Source: Chryseobacterium sp. S0630
GTDB lineage: Bacteria; Bacteroidota; Bacteroidia; Flavobacteriales; Weeksellaceae
Assembly (NCBI RefSeq): GCF_024158915.1
Contig: NZ_JAMZGF010000003.1
Span: 92,147-156,146, forward strand
Reading direction: 5' to 3'
DNA: 64,000 nucleotides
Shown here piece after piece: positions 54,773 to 63,066 of the stretch (its first letter is position 1; every line of letters starts with the position of its first letter). A program made the position numbers and the translations under genes. The notes under the pieces were generated by a model. The model saw nothing but the letters and a program-made list of their open reading frames with translations, ran no database searches and was not told the DNA's origin.

Positions 54773-55711
54773 TTAAAATAGTGTTTCTCCGTACATTCCT
54801 ATCTTCAGGTAGCCATCATTTTTCACCCGTATTTTGATCGCATAGACAAGATTGGCTCTTTCGTCTTTGGTTTGGATGGTTTTTGGAGAAAATTCCGATT
54901 TGTCTGAAATCCATGTAATGATTCCAGGATATTCTTTAAATCCTTTTTCTCCCTGATCGATTCTTACTTTTACTTTCTGGCCAAGTTTTACCTGTGGCAA
55001 TTGCGTTCCGGTAATATAGGCTCTGAGATCCAGAGTACTGATATCTGCTATTTTATACAGAGGTTTTCCAATTGTCTGCATTTCACCTTTCAGCGCATAG
55101 TTAACCAATACTATCCCATTGATGGGATTGATAATTGTTCCTTTATTAATCTGTTCCTGAAATTGTGCTGCTGTTTTTTCCAGGGGAGCTTTTTCACTTA
55201 AAATGCTTCTGTTTTGAGTGCTGTTGTTGGAATTATTGACGGAAAGCTGCTGTCGGGTAACGGAAATCTGCTTTTTGAGCTGTACAATGGCTGCATCAAT
55301 ATCGTCTAATTGCTTTCGGGTTGCAGCATCTGCTTTTACCAGATTGGCGGTACGGGTACGTTCATGAATCTGATGATCCAGCTGTGCTTCCTGTACTGCA
55401 AGTTGTTTTTTCACCAACAAATCCTGTTCATTGGTATTGCTTGTTTTTTGCTGTAAGGCTTGAATGCTGGCTTCTGCCTGTGCTTTTTGAAGTTGGACTA
55501 TGGTAACGTCAATACGGCCCACCTGAGCTCCTGCTTTAAGCGTGGCTCCTTCCTGTATGGAATAGGAAATTAATTCTCCGTTTTGCTGGGCAGAAACAAT
55601 AACTTCATCTGCTTCAAAGTTTCCTGAAGCATCAAAATCGTCTTTGGATTTACATGCACTTAACAGGACTAAAGCACTGAGTATGATGATCATTTTTTTC
55701 ATAGGATTCAA
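54773..55711 (-). CDS. HlyD-family periplasmic adaptor (membrane fusion protein)
   Basis: The 312-residue protein has a lipoprotein signal with a lipobox Cys (LVLLSACKSKD), a biotinyl-lipoyl domain (DEVIVSAQQNGELISYSIQE, then GATLKAGAQVGRIDV) and a long coiled coil (about residues 75-190). The second lipoyl half and beta barrel follow. It links the ABC exporter to the outer-membrane TolC-type channel. It is 6 bp downstream of the TolC-type gene. Confidence 0.9.
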   Translation of the reverse strand: MNPMKKMIIILSALVLLSACKSKDDFDASGNFEADEVIVSAQQNGELISYSIQEGATLKAGAQVGRIDVTIVQLQKAQAEASIQALQQKTSNTNEQDLLVKKQLAVQEAQLDHQIHERTRTANLVKADAATRKQLDDIDAAIVQLKKQISVTRQQLSVNNSNNSTQNRSILSEKAPLEKTAAQFQEQINKGTIINPINGIVLVNYALKGEMQTIGKPLYKIADISTLDLRAYITGTQLPQVKLGQKVKVRIDQGEKGFKEYPGIITWISDKSEFSPKTIQTKDERANLVYAIKIRVKNDGYLKIGMYGETLF

Positions 55712-55717
55712 GGATTA

Positions 55718-57004
55718 TTAATTTCCGGAAATAAATTTCTGATTGTATCTGGCCTGTAACAACTGAATCTGATGAAGAATCATTGTCTGATTAGCCAGGT
55801 GTTCTGTATTGAGCTTCTGAATATATTCATGGGTAGTAATCACACCATTTGCCAGCTGGGCTTCTGCTGATCTGGTGACGGATTGTCTAAGGCCGATTAC
55901 GGTTTTATCCTGCTCCAACAGGTTATTGTATTTTTTAATGTTTTCTTCCTGCTGCGCCATGTCCATTTTGGTATTGAGTAAAAATGTTTCTTTGTCTGTA
56001 TCGGTTGTTTTTCTGTTCAGCTCCAGAATTTGTTTTTTATTGGAAGAAGTATATAAACTTTCCAGAGACCAGCTGAATCTTACTCCTGTAATAAACCATG
56101 GTCCGAATTTATTTTCAATAATATTAAGAGTTGGTCTTCCATATGCTCCCTGAAAAAAAGCACTAACCTTAGGCATAAGATCAGATTTGAGCTGTTCTTC
56201 CTGTAATGTGTAAACTGATTTTTGAAGATCAAAACCTTTCAGTTCAGGTCTGTTGATTTCCGGAGACAGAAGTTCAGGTTCCGGGGATTCCAATACCGAA
56301 AAATCGGAAAGTTCTTTTCCAATAAAGATTCCAAGCATTTTCAGATAAGCGTTGCGACTGGATATATATTCTGTACTGGCCATCTCTGTATTCACTACTT
56401 CTGCCTTCAGTTCATCTACATTACTGCGGTAGGCTGTTCCATATTGCAGCGCTGCTTCTGCTTTCTGTACCTGTGTCTGCAGGTTTGCTTTTTTGATTTC
56501 ATTTTGTTTGAGCTGAGCATTGGTTAAAAGAACAGAGAAAAATAAGGCATTGATTCTCTGTTTTAATGTATATAAGGAAACTTCTATATTCTGGGTCTGC
56601 AGTTCAGTATTGGCTTTTGTAAGTTCCTTCTGGTTGTGTATTATACCACCATCATATAATAACTGATCTACCTCACCCTGAATTTTATATTGATCTTTAC
56701 TCAATGATGGAAGTGATGCATTGATAGGAAGAGCACCTAAAGCGTCAGAAAAGCTGATGGTTTGGGATTGATAAGTTGCCTGACCGGTAAATGAAATTTT
56801 GGGCAGGTAACCTTTATTCGCATTCTCTATCGTGTAATCTGCGGTTTTTGCTATAATTCCCAGCTTTTTGATTGCAGGATAATTTTCTTTTGCAAGGTGG
56901 TAACATTCTTCAAGCGTTAATGGTACAGACTGAGCATTCAGTGAGGTAACAGCTGTCACACTTAGAAAAAGGGTAAGAAGAGGTATATGAAATTTTCTAC
57001 ACAT
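55718..57004 (-). CDS. TolC-family outer-membrane efflux protein
   Basis: The 428-residue protein has a signal peptide (about 1-25) and the OEP repeats: LTLEECYHLAKENYPAIKKL at the start and a second helical repeat around SLYTLKQRINALFFSVLLTN, with long coiled-coil helices to the end. It forms the outer-membrane tunnel for the ABC exporter encoded downstream. It follows the TetR gene by 85 bp, and that gap carries an operator copy (57057-57074). Confidence 0.9.
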   Translation of the reverse strand: MCRKFHIPLLTLFLSVTAVTSLNAQSVPLTLEECYHLAKENYPAIKKLGIIAKTADYTIENANKGYLPKISFTGQATYQSQTISFSDALGALPINASLPSLSKDQYKIQGEVDQLLYDGGIIHNQKELTKANTELQTQNIEVSLYTLKQRINALFFSVLLTNAQLKQNEIKKANLQTQVQKAEAALQYGTAYRSNVDELKAEVVNTEMASTEYISSRNAYLKMLGIFIGKELSDFSVLESPEPELLSPEINRPELKGFDLQKSVYTLQEEQLKSDLMPKVSAFFQGAYGRPTLNIIENKFGPWFITGVRFSWSLESLYTSSNKKQILELNRKTTDTDKETFLLNTKMDMAQQEENIKKYNNLLEQDKTVIGLRQSVTRSAEAQLANGVITTHEYIQKLNTEHLANQTMILHQIQLLQARYNQKFISGN

Positions 57005-57056
57005 AAGAATTGATTATTTAAAGTTAAAATCAATTTTGCATTTATTATTCATTGGA

Positions 57057-57074
57057 TTTAATCATTTGATTAAA
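57057..57074 (-). promoter_or_regulatory. TetR operator, copy between tetR and the TolC gene
   Basis: TTTAATCATTTGATTAAA is an inverted repeat (TTTAATCA/TGATTAAA). An identical sequence lies upstream of tetR at 57760-57777. It sits 53 bp before the TolC start codon. Confidence 0.7.
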
Positions 57075-57089
57075 TTCAGGGCAAAAAAA

Positions 57090-57704
57090 TTATCCTATAG
57101 ACATAGTGGCTTTTATCCACATAGGAATGAGCTTCTTACGTTCCAGCATCAGCTTTTCAAATTCTTTGTCATTCAATTTACTGCTTCCCAGTAACATGGG
57201 TTTGGCAATAAAAGGAAATACCGTAAGCCCGAGGATATTGATCAGAAAATGTAGAGGATTGGGCTCTTTAATGCTTCCGTTCTTTACGGCTTCCTGATGT
57301 TGTTTTAAAAATTCGGAGGTTTCTATTACCTCTTTCAGAGGAATTTTTTGTAAAAGCAGATTAGGATTATTGCGAAGTTCACTGATGATGAATGTCGGAA
57401 TTTCCGGTTCTTTAATGATGAGATCAATATACTTTCCAACAACTTCTACTACTTTTTCATCAATGCTTGTCTTTTTATTGTTCAGTACAATCATTAAATT
57501 CTGAAAAAATCCAGCCATTGTTTCTATCATAATCATCTCAAAAAGCTTTGCTTTGCTTCTGAAATAATAGTTGAGTAAGGCCAGATTGATTCCCGCTTCT
57601 TCTGCGATATCCCGCGTTCTTGTGGCAGCAAATCCTTTTTTATAAAACACAGTACGGGCTGCTTCTTTGATTTTTTCTTCCGTACTGCTATCTATTTTTT
57701 TCAT
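57090..57704 (-). CDS. TetR/AcrR-family regulator (CecR-like)
   Basis: The 204-residue protein has an N-terminal HTH (TRTRDIAEEAGINLALLNYY, then FRSKAKLFEMIMIETM) and a C-terminal ligand-binding domain. It heads the TolC-HlyD-ABC-ABC-permease-permease set, as CecR (YbiH) does for YbhGFSR in E. coli. An identical operator occurs before its own start and again before the TolC gene, so it should repress both itself and the exporter until a substrate binds. Confidence 0.9.
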   Translation of the reverse strand: MKKIDSSTEEKIKEAARTVFYKKGFAATRTRDIAEEAGINLALLNYYFRSKAKLFEMIMIETMAGFFQNLMIVLNNKKTSIDEKVVEVVGKYIDLIIKEPEIPTFIISELRNNPNLLLQKIPLKEVIETSEFLKQHQEAVKNGSIKEPNPLHFLINILGLTVFPFIAKPMLLGSSKLNDKEFEKLMLERKKLIPMWIKATMSIG

Positions 57705-57722
57705 TCCTACTATTTTCTTTTA

Positions 57723-57777
57723 CAAAGATATAAACAAAATTTATTATTTAATCAAATATTTTAATCATTTGATTAAA
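57723..57777 (-). promoter_or_regulatory. tetR promoter and upstream operator
   Basis: Read on the minus strand, TATCTTTG (57723-57730) is a -7 element. The operator TTTAATCATTTGATTAAA (57760-57777) lies about 30 bp upstream of it, overlapping the -33 region. A half-site TTTAATCAAAT lies between at about 57748-57758. Confidence 0.6.
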
Positions 57778-57898
57778 TTTTGCATAACGATATTTAAATT
57801 ATTAATAAATAACATGTTGCATGTTTGAGTATATAGCGTTTCATATGTTTTGAGAACAGAATTTTTGAAAAATTTACTGTTTCATAACCCTATAAAAA

Positions 57899-57937
57899 AA
57901 TCATAGAAGCAGAAGATTATTCTCTGTTTCTATGATT
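57899..57937 (-). terminator. Terminator of the phosphatidylserine decarboxylase gene
   Basis: AATCATAGAA (57899-57908) pairs with TTCTATGATT (57928-57937), extended by CAGA/TCTG, with an A7 run to the left. Confidence 0.75.
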
Positions 57938-57962
57938 GATAAATATGATTTTGACGTATGAT

Positions 57963-59288
57963 TTAATTTGTAACTACTCCGATTCTTGCTTTCAAAGGAA
58001 TGTTGTAGGTATTCAGGCAAGGTGTCTGTCCATGGAAGTCAAAATCGATATTGACTTCAGGTCTGAAAATCAAACAATGGGTAGATCCACCAAAATGAAA
58101 AGTACCTATAGGATCTCCTTTTTTAACGTGATCCCCTTCTTTTACCGTAATTTCACAGCTGGATACTTCAGCCATTCCAACAGCAACAAAGCACATCAAT
58201 CCTATTTTATCATTATCCGACTGAATGAAAATCAAGGCACGTGCAGCCAGTTCAGTGATATATCCCTGAGAATCATTTGGGCCGGAAGGGTCATATCCTT
58301 CAATAGGAGCTTCGGCGTAATAGGTTCCCGGAACATTCTCAATGGCTACAATAGTGCCATCTACCGGACTGTTCCATCGATGATAGGTTTTAGCACAAAG
58401 AAATGCTTGATAAACAGTACTGTTATCACCAAATTTCTGAGCCAGTTCATGATGGTTCATAATATCCAGCAAAGAATAAGGTTGTCCTTTCATCCAGAAT
58501 TTATCTTTCATCTGAGCATTGGTAACGCAATTATAAGGAGCCGATTCGCAGGCATTAACAATTACTGACGGATCTTTGTCTTCTTCACTTACTTCTCTCA
58601 CTCCCGGATTGAATTGACGGGTAAAAAAATCGTCCCAGCTTTTGAATCCAAAATAAGGTTCATGAGGTTGGCATTGATAATTGTAAATGAAATTCTGCAA
58701 AGGATCTTCAGGATTATTCCCTTTTCCTCTTAATGGATCCATGGCGGCAATTGCTTCCAGGGCTTGTGGAGAAAACCAGCCTAAAGGATTGGTATAATCA
58801 GGTTGTGGCTGGTTTACAGGACCATTCACCAAAACATATTGTGATGCCGGAGATTCCAGAAAAGTTTTCCATTCTCCTAAAATAACGCTTAGTTTTTGGT
58901 TCACTTCGGGATGAAGAAACGTTAAATATCCTGCCTGTGTTCCCATTGCCCAGTCTACAATTGCATTAATGGGAAATCCTACAAGTCCTATATTATCTTC
59001 TATAACACTGTAGCAGGGCGCTTCCTGTAAAACCTGATTGATAATAAGGAGCATGGTTTCGAAGTTTTTTACAGGCCCATTATATCCTTGAGGGATCTCA
59101 TCATACATGCTGGTAAAGCTCATATATAAAACAGGATCATTGTAAATAGCGTCTCTGAGATCAGCAACAGCAGGATTCATTGGGAGTCTGCTGTTTTGGG
59201 CCTGCTTTACTTTTTTTTCCAGCCAGGTATTGAGGAACTTTCTGTCGGAGGGCAGCCATTTCCCTACTCTGTATTTTACATGGTTCAT
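57963..59288 (-). CDS. Phosphatidylserine decarboxylase-family protein with N-terminal PSDC-associated domain
   Basis: The 441-residue protein has a long N-terminal domain (about residues 30-200) typical of this branch (YNGPVKNFETMLLIINQVLQ) and a C-terminal PSD domain with the pyruvoyl-forming serine in FHFGGSTHCLIFRPEVN (GGST instead of LGST). Other segments are TYHRWNSPVDGTIVAIENVP and VGMAEVSSCEITVKEGDHVK. The product may be processed into alpha and beta chains. Whether it acts on phosphatidylserine or a related substrate (PSD-like enzymes are used in amino-acid-derived pathways) cannot be decided. It stands alone. Confidence 0.85.
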   Translation of the reverse strand: MNHVKYRVGKWLPSDRKFLNTWLEKKVKQAQNSRLPMNPAVADLRDAIYNDPVLYMSFTSMYDEIPQGYNGPVKNFETMLLIINQVLQEAPCYSVIEDNIGLVGFPINAIVDWAMGTQAGYLTFLHPEVNQKLSVILGEWKTFLESPASQYVLVNGPVNQPQPDYTNPLGWFSPQALEAIAAMDPLRGKGNNPEDPLQNFIYNYQCQPHEPYFGFKSWDDFFTRQFNPGVREVSEEDKDPSVIVNACESAPYNCVTNAQMKDKFWMKGQPYSLLDIMNHHELAQKFGDNSTVYQAFLCAKTYHRWNSPVDGTIVAIENVPGTYYAEAPIEGYDPSGPNDSQGYITELAARALIFIQSDNDKIGLMCFVAVGMAEVSSCEITVKEGDHVKKGDPIGTFHFGGSTHCLIFRPEVNIDFDFHGQTPCLNTYNIPLKARIGVVTN

Positions 59289-59506
59289 AATAAGGTTTTT
59301 AAGGTTACTTTTTTTAATCGATGATACTATAAAGTTACTTCAATTGACAGAATGCTACAATAGTATTTCTACTTAATGTGAAATAAGTAAAAATACTTAC
59401 CGGGTAATTTTGGTGGAAGTTTGCTTTTTATGCACAAAAAACAAGGCGGACACAATCAATCCGCCTCGTATCTCCCAAATAATTAAATATGAAAAAATAT
59501 GAATGT
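59289..59506. other. Spacer with a terminator
   Basis: Only the terminator at 59444-59466 and the decarboxylase upstream region are visible. Confidence 0.4.
59444..59466 (-). terminator. Terminator of the alkaline phosphatase gene
   Basis: AGGCGGA (59444-59450) pairs with TCCGCCT (59460-59466); A-rich sequence precedes it on the plus strand. Confidence 0.7.
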
Positions 59507-60901
59507 CTATACTAAACAGGCCTTCAGCATCAGATCATGAAGGTCTGTATTTTTAATAAACGGCTGTAAAAGCTCGTTTCCAGGGCCATAAGCGGCTACT
59601 TCCACATAATCTCCGGAATGATCCATGCTGATCCATCCTACAGAATTCCTGCTTTTCTGAATTTCTGAATATAATTTAAAAGGCAGTTTCTTATAATTAT
59701 AAAGTCCTTCTTCTTTTTCAAGTCCGTTATAAAAGCTTAGCAGATGTTTGGCTTCATCATCGTTCAGTGTAATTTTATTGCCTTCATAAATCCAGTCTTT
59801 GATGTCTTTTACCGAATAATCTTTCTGTATCTTGTTCAGGATATATTCATTGGTATATCGATAATCTGAAATACTGTTAAATTGCTTGGTGGCTTCTGCT
59901 CCATAAATCGTTCCCGGATTCGCATTTCCATGATCTGTTGTGATGATAACTAAAGTATTTCCGTCTTTTTCAGCAAAATCTATTACAGCCTTTACAGCTT
60001 CATCAAATGCCAGCTGATCATGTATCAGAGCTGCTACGTCATTGGCATGGGCAGACCAGTCTACTTTTCCGGCTTCTACCTGAAGTACAAAACCTTCTGG
60101 ATGGTCTTTCATCTGATGGATCGCAGTACTAGCCATTTCAGCAAGAGTCGGAGTATTTTTATGCTCAGTAAGATGCGTTCTGTCAATAGTATAGGGTAAT
60201 GCTCCTGTACTGAAGATTCCTAATAGTTTTTCCCCTTTTTTGATTTCTTTCAGATCGCTTTGTGTTTTCAGAATCCGGTATCCTTTTTTGCTGTAAACAG
60301 AATAGAGGTCTTTTTTGTCATCTCTTTTGGCAGGGTTGAAAAATTCGTCTCCGCCTCCTAACAATACATCGAATTCCAGCTCTGCATACATTTCTGCAAT
60401 TTGAGGTTCAGCATTTCTTTTGGAAGAATTTATACAGAATCCGGCAGGAGTTGCATGAGTAATGGTTACAGTAGTCACACAACCGGCTTTCTTTCCTGCT
60501 TTTTTATACTTTTGCCATATAGGAAGATGCTTTTCTCCATTAGCCCCCATGTTTAAAACTCCGTTTTTCACTCGGATTCCTCCTCCAAATGCTGAACTGG
60601 CAGCAGCAGAATCTGTAACAATAGAACTCGCTGAGGCGGTGTCCATCAAAGCACGGGTTACCTTTTTATCATGATACAGATTAAGCCAGTTACTTCCTTT
60701 TCCTAAAATATTCCGTGAATACAAGTCTGCCATTGAAAGTGTTCCCAGGCTCATCCCGTCACTTACCATGAAGATGATATTCTTCGCTTTCCCTTTTCCG
60801 TGTTGCTCAGTGTTCTTCCCGAAGCTCCAGAGATCGGATGGTGATAAGGTCAATAACCCTGAAAGCAATGCAGATCCTTTTAGAAATTTTCTTCTGTCCA
60901 T
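59507..60901 (-). CDS. Tat-exported alkaline phosphatase (PhoA-type)
   Basis: The 464-residue enzyme has a Tat signal (DRRKFLKGSALLSG), catalytic Ser in VTDSAAASSAFGGG and metal-binding residues in MVSDGMSLG and ITTDHGNANPG. It hydrolyses phosphomonoesters in the periplasm with two Zn and one Mg per active site. A Zur-type box (60949-60962) lies about 48 bp upstream of the start, so zinc status rather than only phosphate may control it. It has its own terminator and is probably monocistronic. Confidence 0.9.
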   Translation of the reverse strand: MDRRKFLKGSALLSGLLTLSPSDLWSFGKNTEQHGKGKAKNIIFMVSDGMSLGTLSMADLYSRNILGKGSNWLNLYHDKKVTRALMDTASASSIVTDSAAASSAFGGGIRVKNGVLNMGANGEKHLPIWQKYKKAGKKAGCVTTVTITHATPAGFCINSSKRNAEPQIAEMYAELEFDVLLGGGDEFFNPAKRDDKKDLYSVYSKKGYRILKTQSDLKEIKKGEKLLGIFSTGALPYTIDRTHLTEHKNTPTLAEMASTAIHQMKDHPEGFVLQVEAGKVDWSAHANDVAALIHDQLAFDEAVKAVIDFAEKDGNTLVIITTDHGNANPGTIYGAEATKQFNSISDYRYTNEYILNKIQKDYSVKDIKDWIYEGNKITLNDDEAKHLLSFYNGLEKEEGLYNYKKLPFKLYSEIQKSRNSVGWISMDHSGDYVEVAAYGPGNELLQPFIKNTDLHDLMLKACLV

Positions 60902-60948
60902 ATTTTTTTTGAAATAATGCTGTAAGTTATCGTATTTAAATTTTTATC

Positions 60949-60962
60949 GTAACATTGTTGCA
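60949..60962 (-). promoter_or_regulatory. Zur-type operator upstream of alkaline phosphatase
   Basis: GTAACATTGTTGCA matches the boxes at 62591-62604 (one mismatch), 62551-62564 (one mismatch) and 34556-34568. It lies in the gap between the phosphatase and the COG0523 gene and reads as the phosphatase promoter region. Confidence 0.65.
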
Positions 60963-60979
60963 TTAATTAAAAGTTAATT

Positions 60980-62182
60980 TTAAATATTCTTCGGGAACGG
61001 ATCTTCAAAACTGTGATTTTTATCAAACAACTCCTTTTCCCTGTCATTAATAAGACAATGCTGAAGGTCTGATAATATTTGTTCTTTATCCAGATTCTGA
61101 CCGATAAACACTAATTCATTAATTCTGTCCCCCCAGTTTTTATCCCATCTGCTTTCTATGAACTTTTGGTTTTCTACAAATGAAGAATACTGAACCCTGT
61201 GATTCATAGGCATACTACTCCACCAAACGCCTGCTTTTTCAAGCCTGAAAGAACCTCCTGCCTGGGAAAAATTCAATGCATCATTAGGTCTTGAGGCTAA
61301 CCAGAATAATCCTTTAGCTCTGATGGCCCCTTGCGGATAATGGTGATTCAGATATTCCCACAATCTTATAGGATGGAAGGGTTTTTTATCTCTGAAAACC
61401 ATTGAACTTATTCCGTATTCTTCCGTTTCCGGAGTGTGATGTTCTGATTGTAATTCTTTTTGCCAGCCTGCGGATGACTGTGCTTTATCAAAATCAAAAA
61501 GCTGTGTATTTAAAATCTTTTGAGGATCAATTTTTCCAAACTCTGCATGTAAAAGTGTTGCATCGGGATTCAGTTTTCTGATCGCTGCTTTTAAAAAGCC
61601 TAATGTTTCTGCGTCTATAAGATCTGTTTTGTTTAAAATAATTACGTTGGCAAATTCAATCTGGTCGGTCAAAAGATTGACAATAGTTCTGTAATCGCCC
61701 TCCATATCGGTAAGATCACGATCCAGCAACATTTCATTAGAGCCAAAATCATTCATGAAATTGAAACAATCGACCACCGTTACCATTGTATCAACATAGC
61801 TGAAACGGGAAAGGTCTATTCCACTTTCCTCATCAATATAAGTAAAGGTTTGGGCAACAGGAATAGGTTCACTGATTCCCGTACTTTCGATAAGGAGATA
61901 ATCAAAACGGTTTTCATTTGCCAAACGTTCTACTTCTACCATAAGATCTTCACGAAGTGTACAGCAGATGCATCCGTTACTCATTTCTACCAGTTTTTCT
62001 TCAGTTCTTGAAAGGGTATTTTGATTTTCAACAAGGCGTGCATCAATATTAATTTCGCTCATATCATTCACTATGACTGCTACTTTTAATCCTTGTTTAT
62101 TGTGAAGAATATGATTCAATAGTGTCGTTTTTCCAGCTCCCAGAAAGCCGCTGAGTACCGTTACAGGAAGTTTTTTAACCAT
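60980..62182 (-). CDS. COG0523/CobW-type GTP-binding metallochaperone (zinc-linked)
   Basis: The 400-residue protein has Walker A GFLGAGKTTLLNHI, the metal-binding CxCC in GCICCTLRED, a switch region LIESTGISEPIPVA and the G4 motif ILNKTDLID, with a C-terminal CobW_C domain. Members of this family deliver zinc to target enzymes when zinc is scarce and are commonly Zur-controlled. It lies 4 bp after the MerC-like gene and shares its transcript; the Zur boxes at 62551-62604 control that operon. Confidence 0.9.
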   Translation of the reverse strand: MVKKLPVTVLSGFLGAGKTTLLNHILHNKQGLKVAVIVNDMSEINIDARLVENQNTLSRTEEKLVEMSNGCICCTLREDLMVEVERLANENRFDYLLIESTGISEPIPVAQTFTYIDEESGIDLSRFSYVDTMVTVVDCFNFMNDFGSNEMLLDRDLTDMEGDYRTIVNLLTDQIEFANVIILNKTDLIDAETLGFLKAAIRKLNPDATLLHAEFGKIDPQKILNTQLFDFDKAQSSAGWQKELQSEHHTPETEEYGISSMVFRDKKPFHPIRLWEYLNHHYPQGAIRAKGLFWLASRPNDALNFSQAGGSFRLEKAGVWWSSMPMNHRVQYSSFVENQKFIESRWDKNWGDRINELVFIGQNLDKEQILSDLQHCLINDREKELFDKNHSFEDPFPKNI

Positions 62183-62186
62183 GCTC

Positions 62187-62525
62187 TTAATGTTTATGAT
62201 TTTTAAAATTGATAATATGACCGGTAATTAATCCGACAGCTCCTGCATAAATCAGAGGAATATGGACTTCAAACAGGAAATCTGCCAGTATAGAAATGAA
62301 GATAAGGGCAAGAGATATCCAGAAAAGGAATTTTAACCATCGGTTTTCCATTTTCTTTGTTATTCTGAATACGACAACAGCTCCAATGCAAAGAAAAGCC
62401 AGGTCAATATAGGGATTGTGTGATATTCCCAGGGGAACAATCAGTAATAACGGAAAGACAATACAATGAATCAGGCATAAAACAGCAGCGGAGATTCCTA
62501 CAGCATCAAGAATTTTTGATTTCAT
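62187..62525 (-). CDS. MerC-domain membrane protein
   Basis: Starting at 62525 (MKSKILDAVGISAAVLCLIH) gives a protein of about 112 residues with four membrane helices and the MerC-type motif LIHCIVFPLLL. A frame open to 62597 would extend the product through the Zur boxes and is rejected. MerC proteins move heavy-metal ions across the inner membrane in mercury-resistance systems; in Zur-linked loci a zinc-related role is more likely. It is the first gene of the MerC-COG0523 operon. Confidence 0.8.
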   Translation of the reverse strand: MKSKILDAVGISAAVLCLIHCIVFPLLLIVPLGISHNPYIDLAFLCIGAVVVFRITKKMENRWLKFLFWISLALIFISILADFLFEVHIPLIYAGAVGLITGHIINFKNHKH

Positions 62526-62550
62526 AATAGTATGGATTAATTTTCTTATC

Positions 62551-62564
62551 GTAACTTTGTTGCA
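62551..62564. promoter_or_regulatory. Zur-type operator, MerC side
   Basis: GTAACTTTGTTGCA, a one-mismatch variant of the site at 62591, lies 26 bp upstream of the MerC-like start. It overlaps TAACTTTG, a possible plus-strand -7 element for the Fur gene. Confidence 0.6.
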
Positions 62565-62590
62565 AAAGTAGAGATAAAAAATTAAATAAC

Positions 62591-62604
62591 GCAACATTGT
62601 TGCA
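62591..62604. promoter_or_regulatory. Zur-type operator, Fur side
   Basis: GCAACATTGTTGCA is a perfect palindromic core (GCAAC...GTTGC). It lies 7 bp upstream of the fur-family gene and 40 bp from the first box, so both divergent genes can be repressed together. Confidence 0.7.
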
Positions 62605-62611
62605 TTAAAAT

Positions 62612-63001
62612 ATGAAACAGGTCAGAAATACGCACGCCAAAACGGAAATTTTAAACCTTATCAATGGTTCAGATATAGCCCTTACCCACTCTGATATTCA
62701 GAAGAAACTGGGAGATCTGTGCAATAGAGTAACCATTTACAGGGTGCTGGAAAGGCTTGAAAATGAGGGCGCTATACACAAGATCGTCAATATTGATGGT
62801 GTAGTGAATTTTGCAAAGTGTAGTGGAAAATGTACACATGAACAGCATTTTCACAATCATGTTCATTTCAATTGTAAAGAATGTCATTCTGTGACGTGTA
62901 TTGAAAACGCTATTCCGGAAATCAGTTTACCGGAACATTTTATCGCACAGGAATATAATTTTATTATCAGCGGGATATGCCCGAAATGTGCTGATGCTTA
63001 A
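62612..63001 (+). CDS. Fur-family regulator, probable Zur
   Basis: The 129-residue protein has a winged-helix domain (TEILNLINGSDIALTHSDIQ, NRVTIYRVLERLENEGAIHK) and a dimerisation/metal domain with CTHEQHFHNHVHFNCKECHS and a closing CPKC, two CxxC-type structural zinc sites and a His-rich sensory site. Four related boxes in the window and the zinc-linked genes beside it support Zur rather than Fur. It is divergent from the MerC-COG0523 operon and probably autoregulated through the 62591 box. Confidence 0.85.
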   Translation: MKQVRNTHAKTEILNLINGSDIALTHSDIQKKLGDLCNRVTIYRVLERLENEGAIHKIVNIDGVVNFAKCSGKCTHEQHFHNHVHFNCKECHSVTCIENAIPEISLPEHFIAQEYNFIISGICPKCADA

Positions 63002-63006
63002 AAAAT

Positions 63007-63043
63007 AAAAAGGCAGAAAAGCGAATATGCTGATCTGCCTTTT
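63007..63043. terminator. Bidirectional terminator
   Basis: AAAAGGCAGA (63007-63016) pairs with TCTGCCTTTT (63034-63043) between the convergent Fur-family gene and the gene at 63067. Confidence 0.75.
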
Positions 63044-63066
63044 GTTGTATTGAAATATAAATTCTG

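Noticed and set aside
57936..58568. Long plus-strand open frame (210 codons) opposite the phosphatidylserine decarboxylase gene
   Set aside because: It lies wholly antisense to a well-supported gene, has no domain and its composition reflects the opposite frame.
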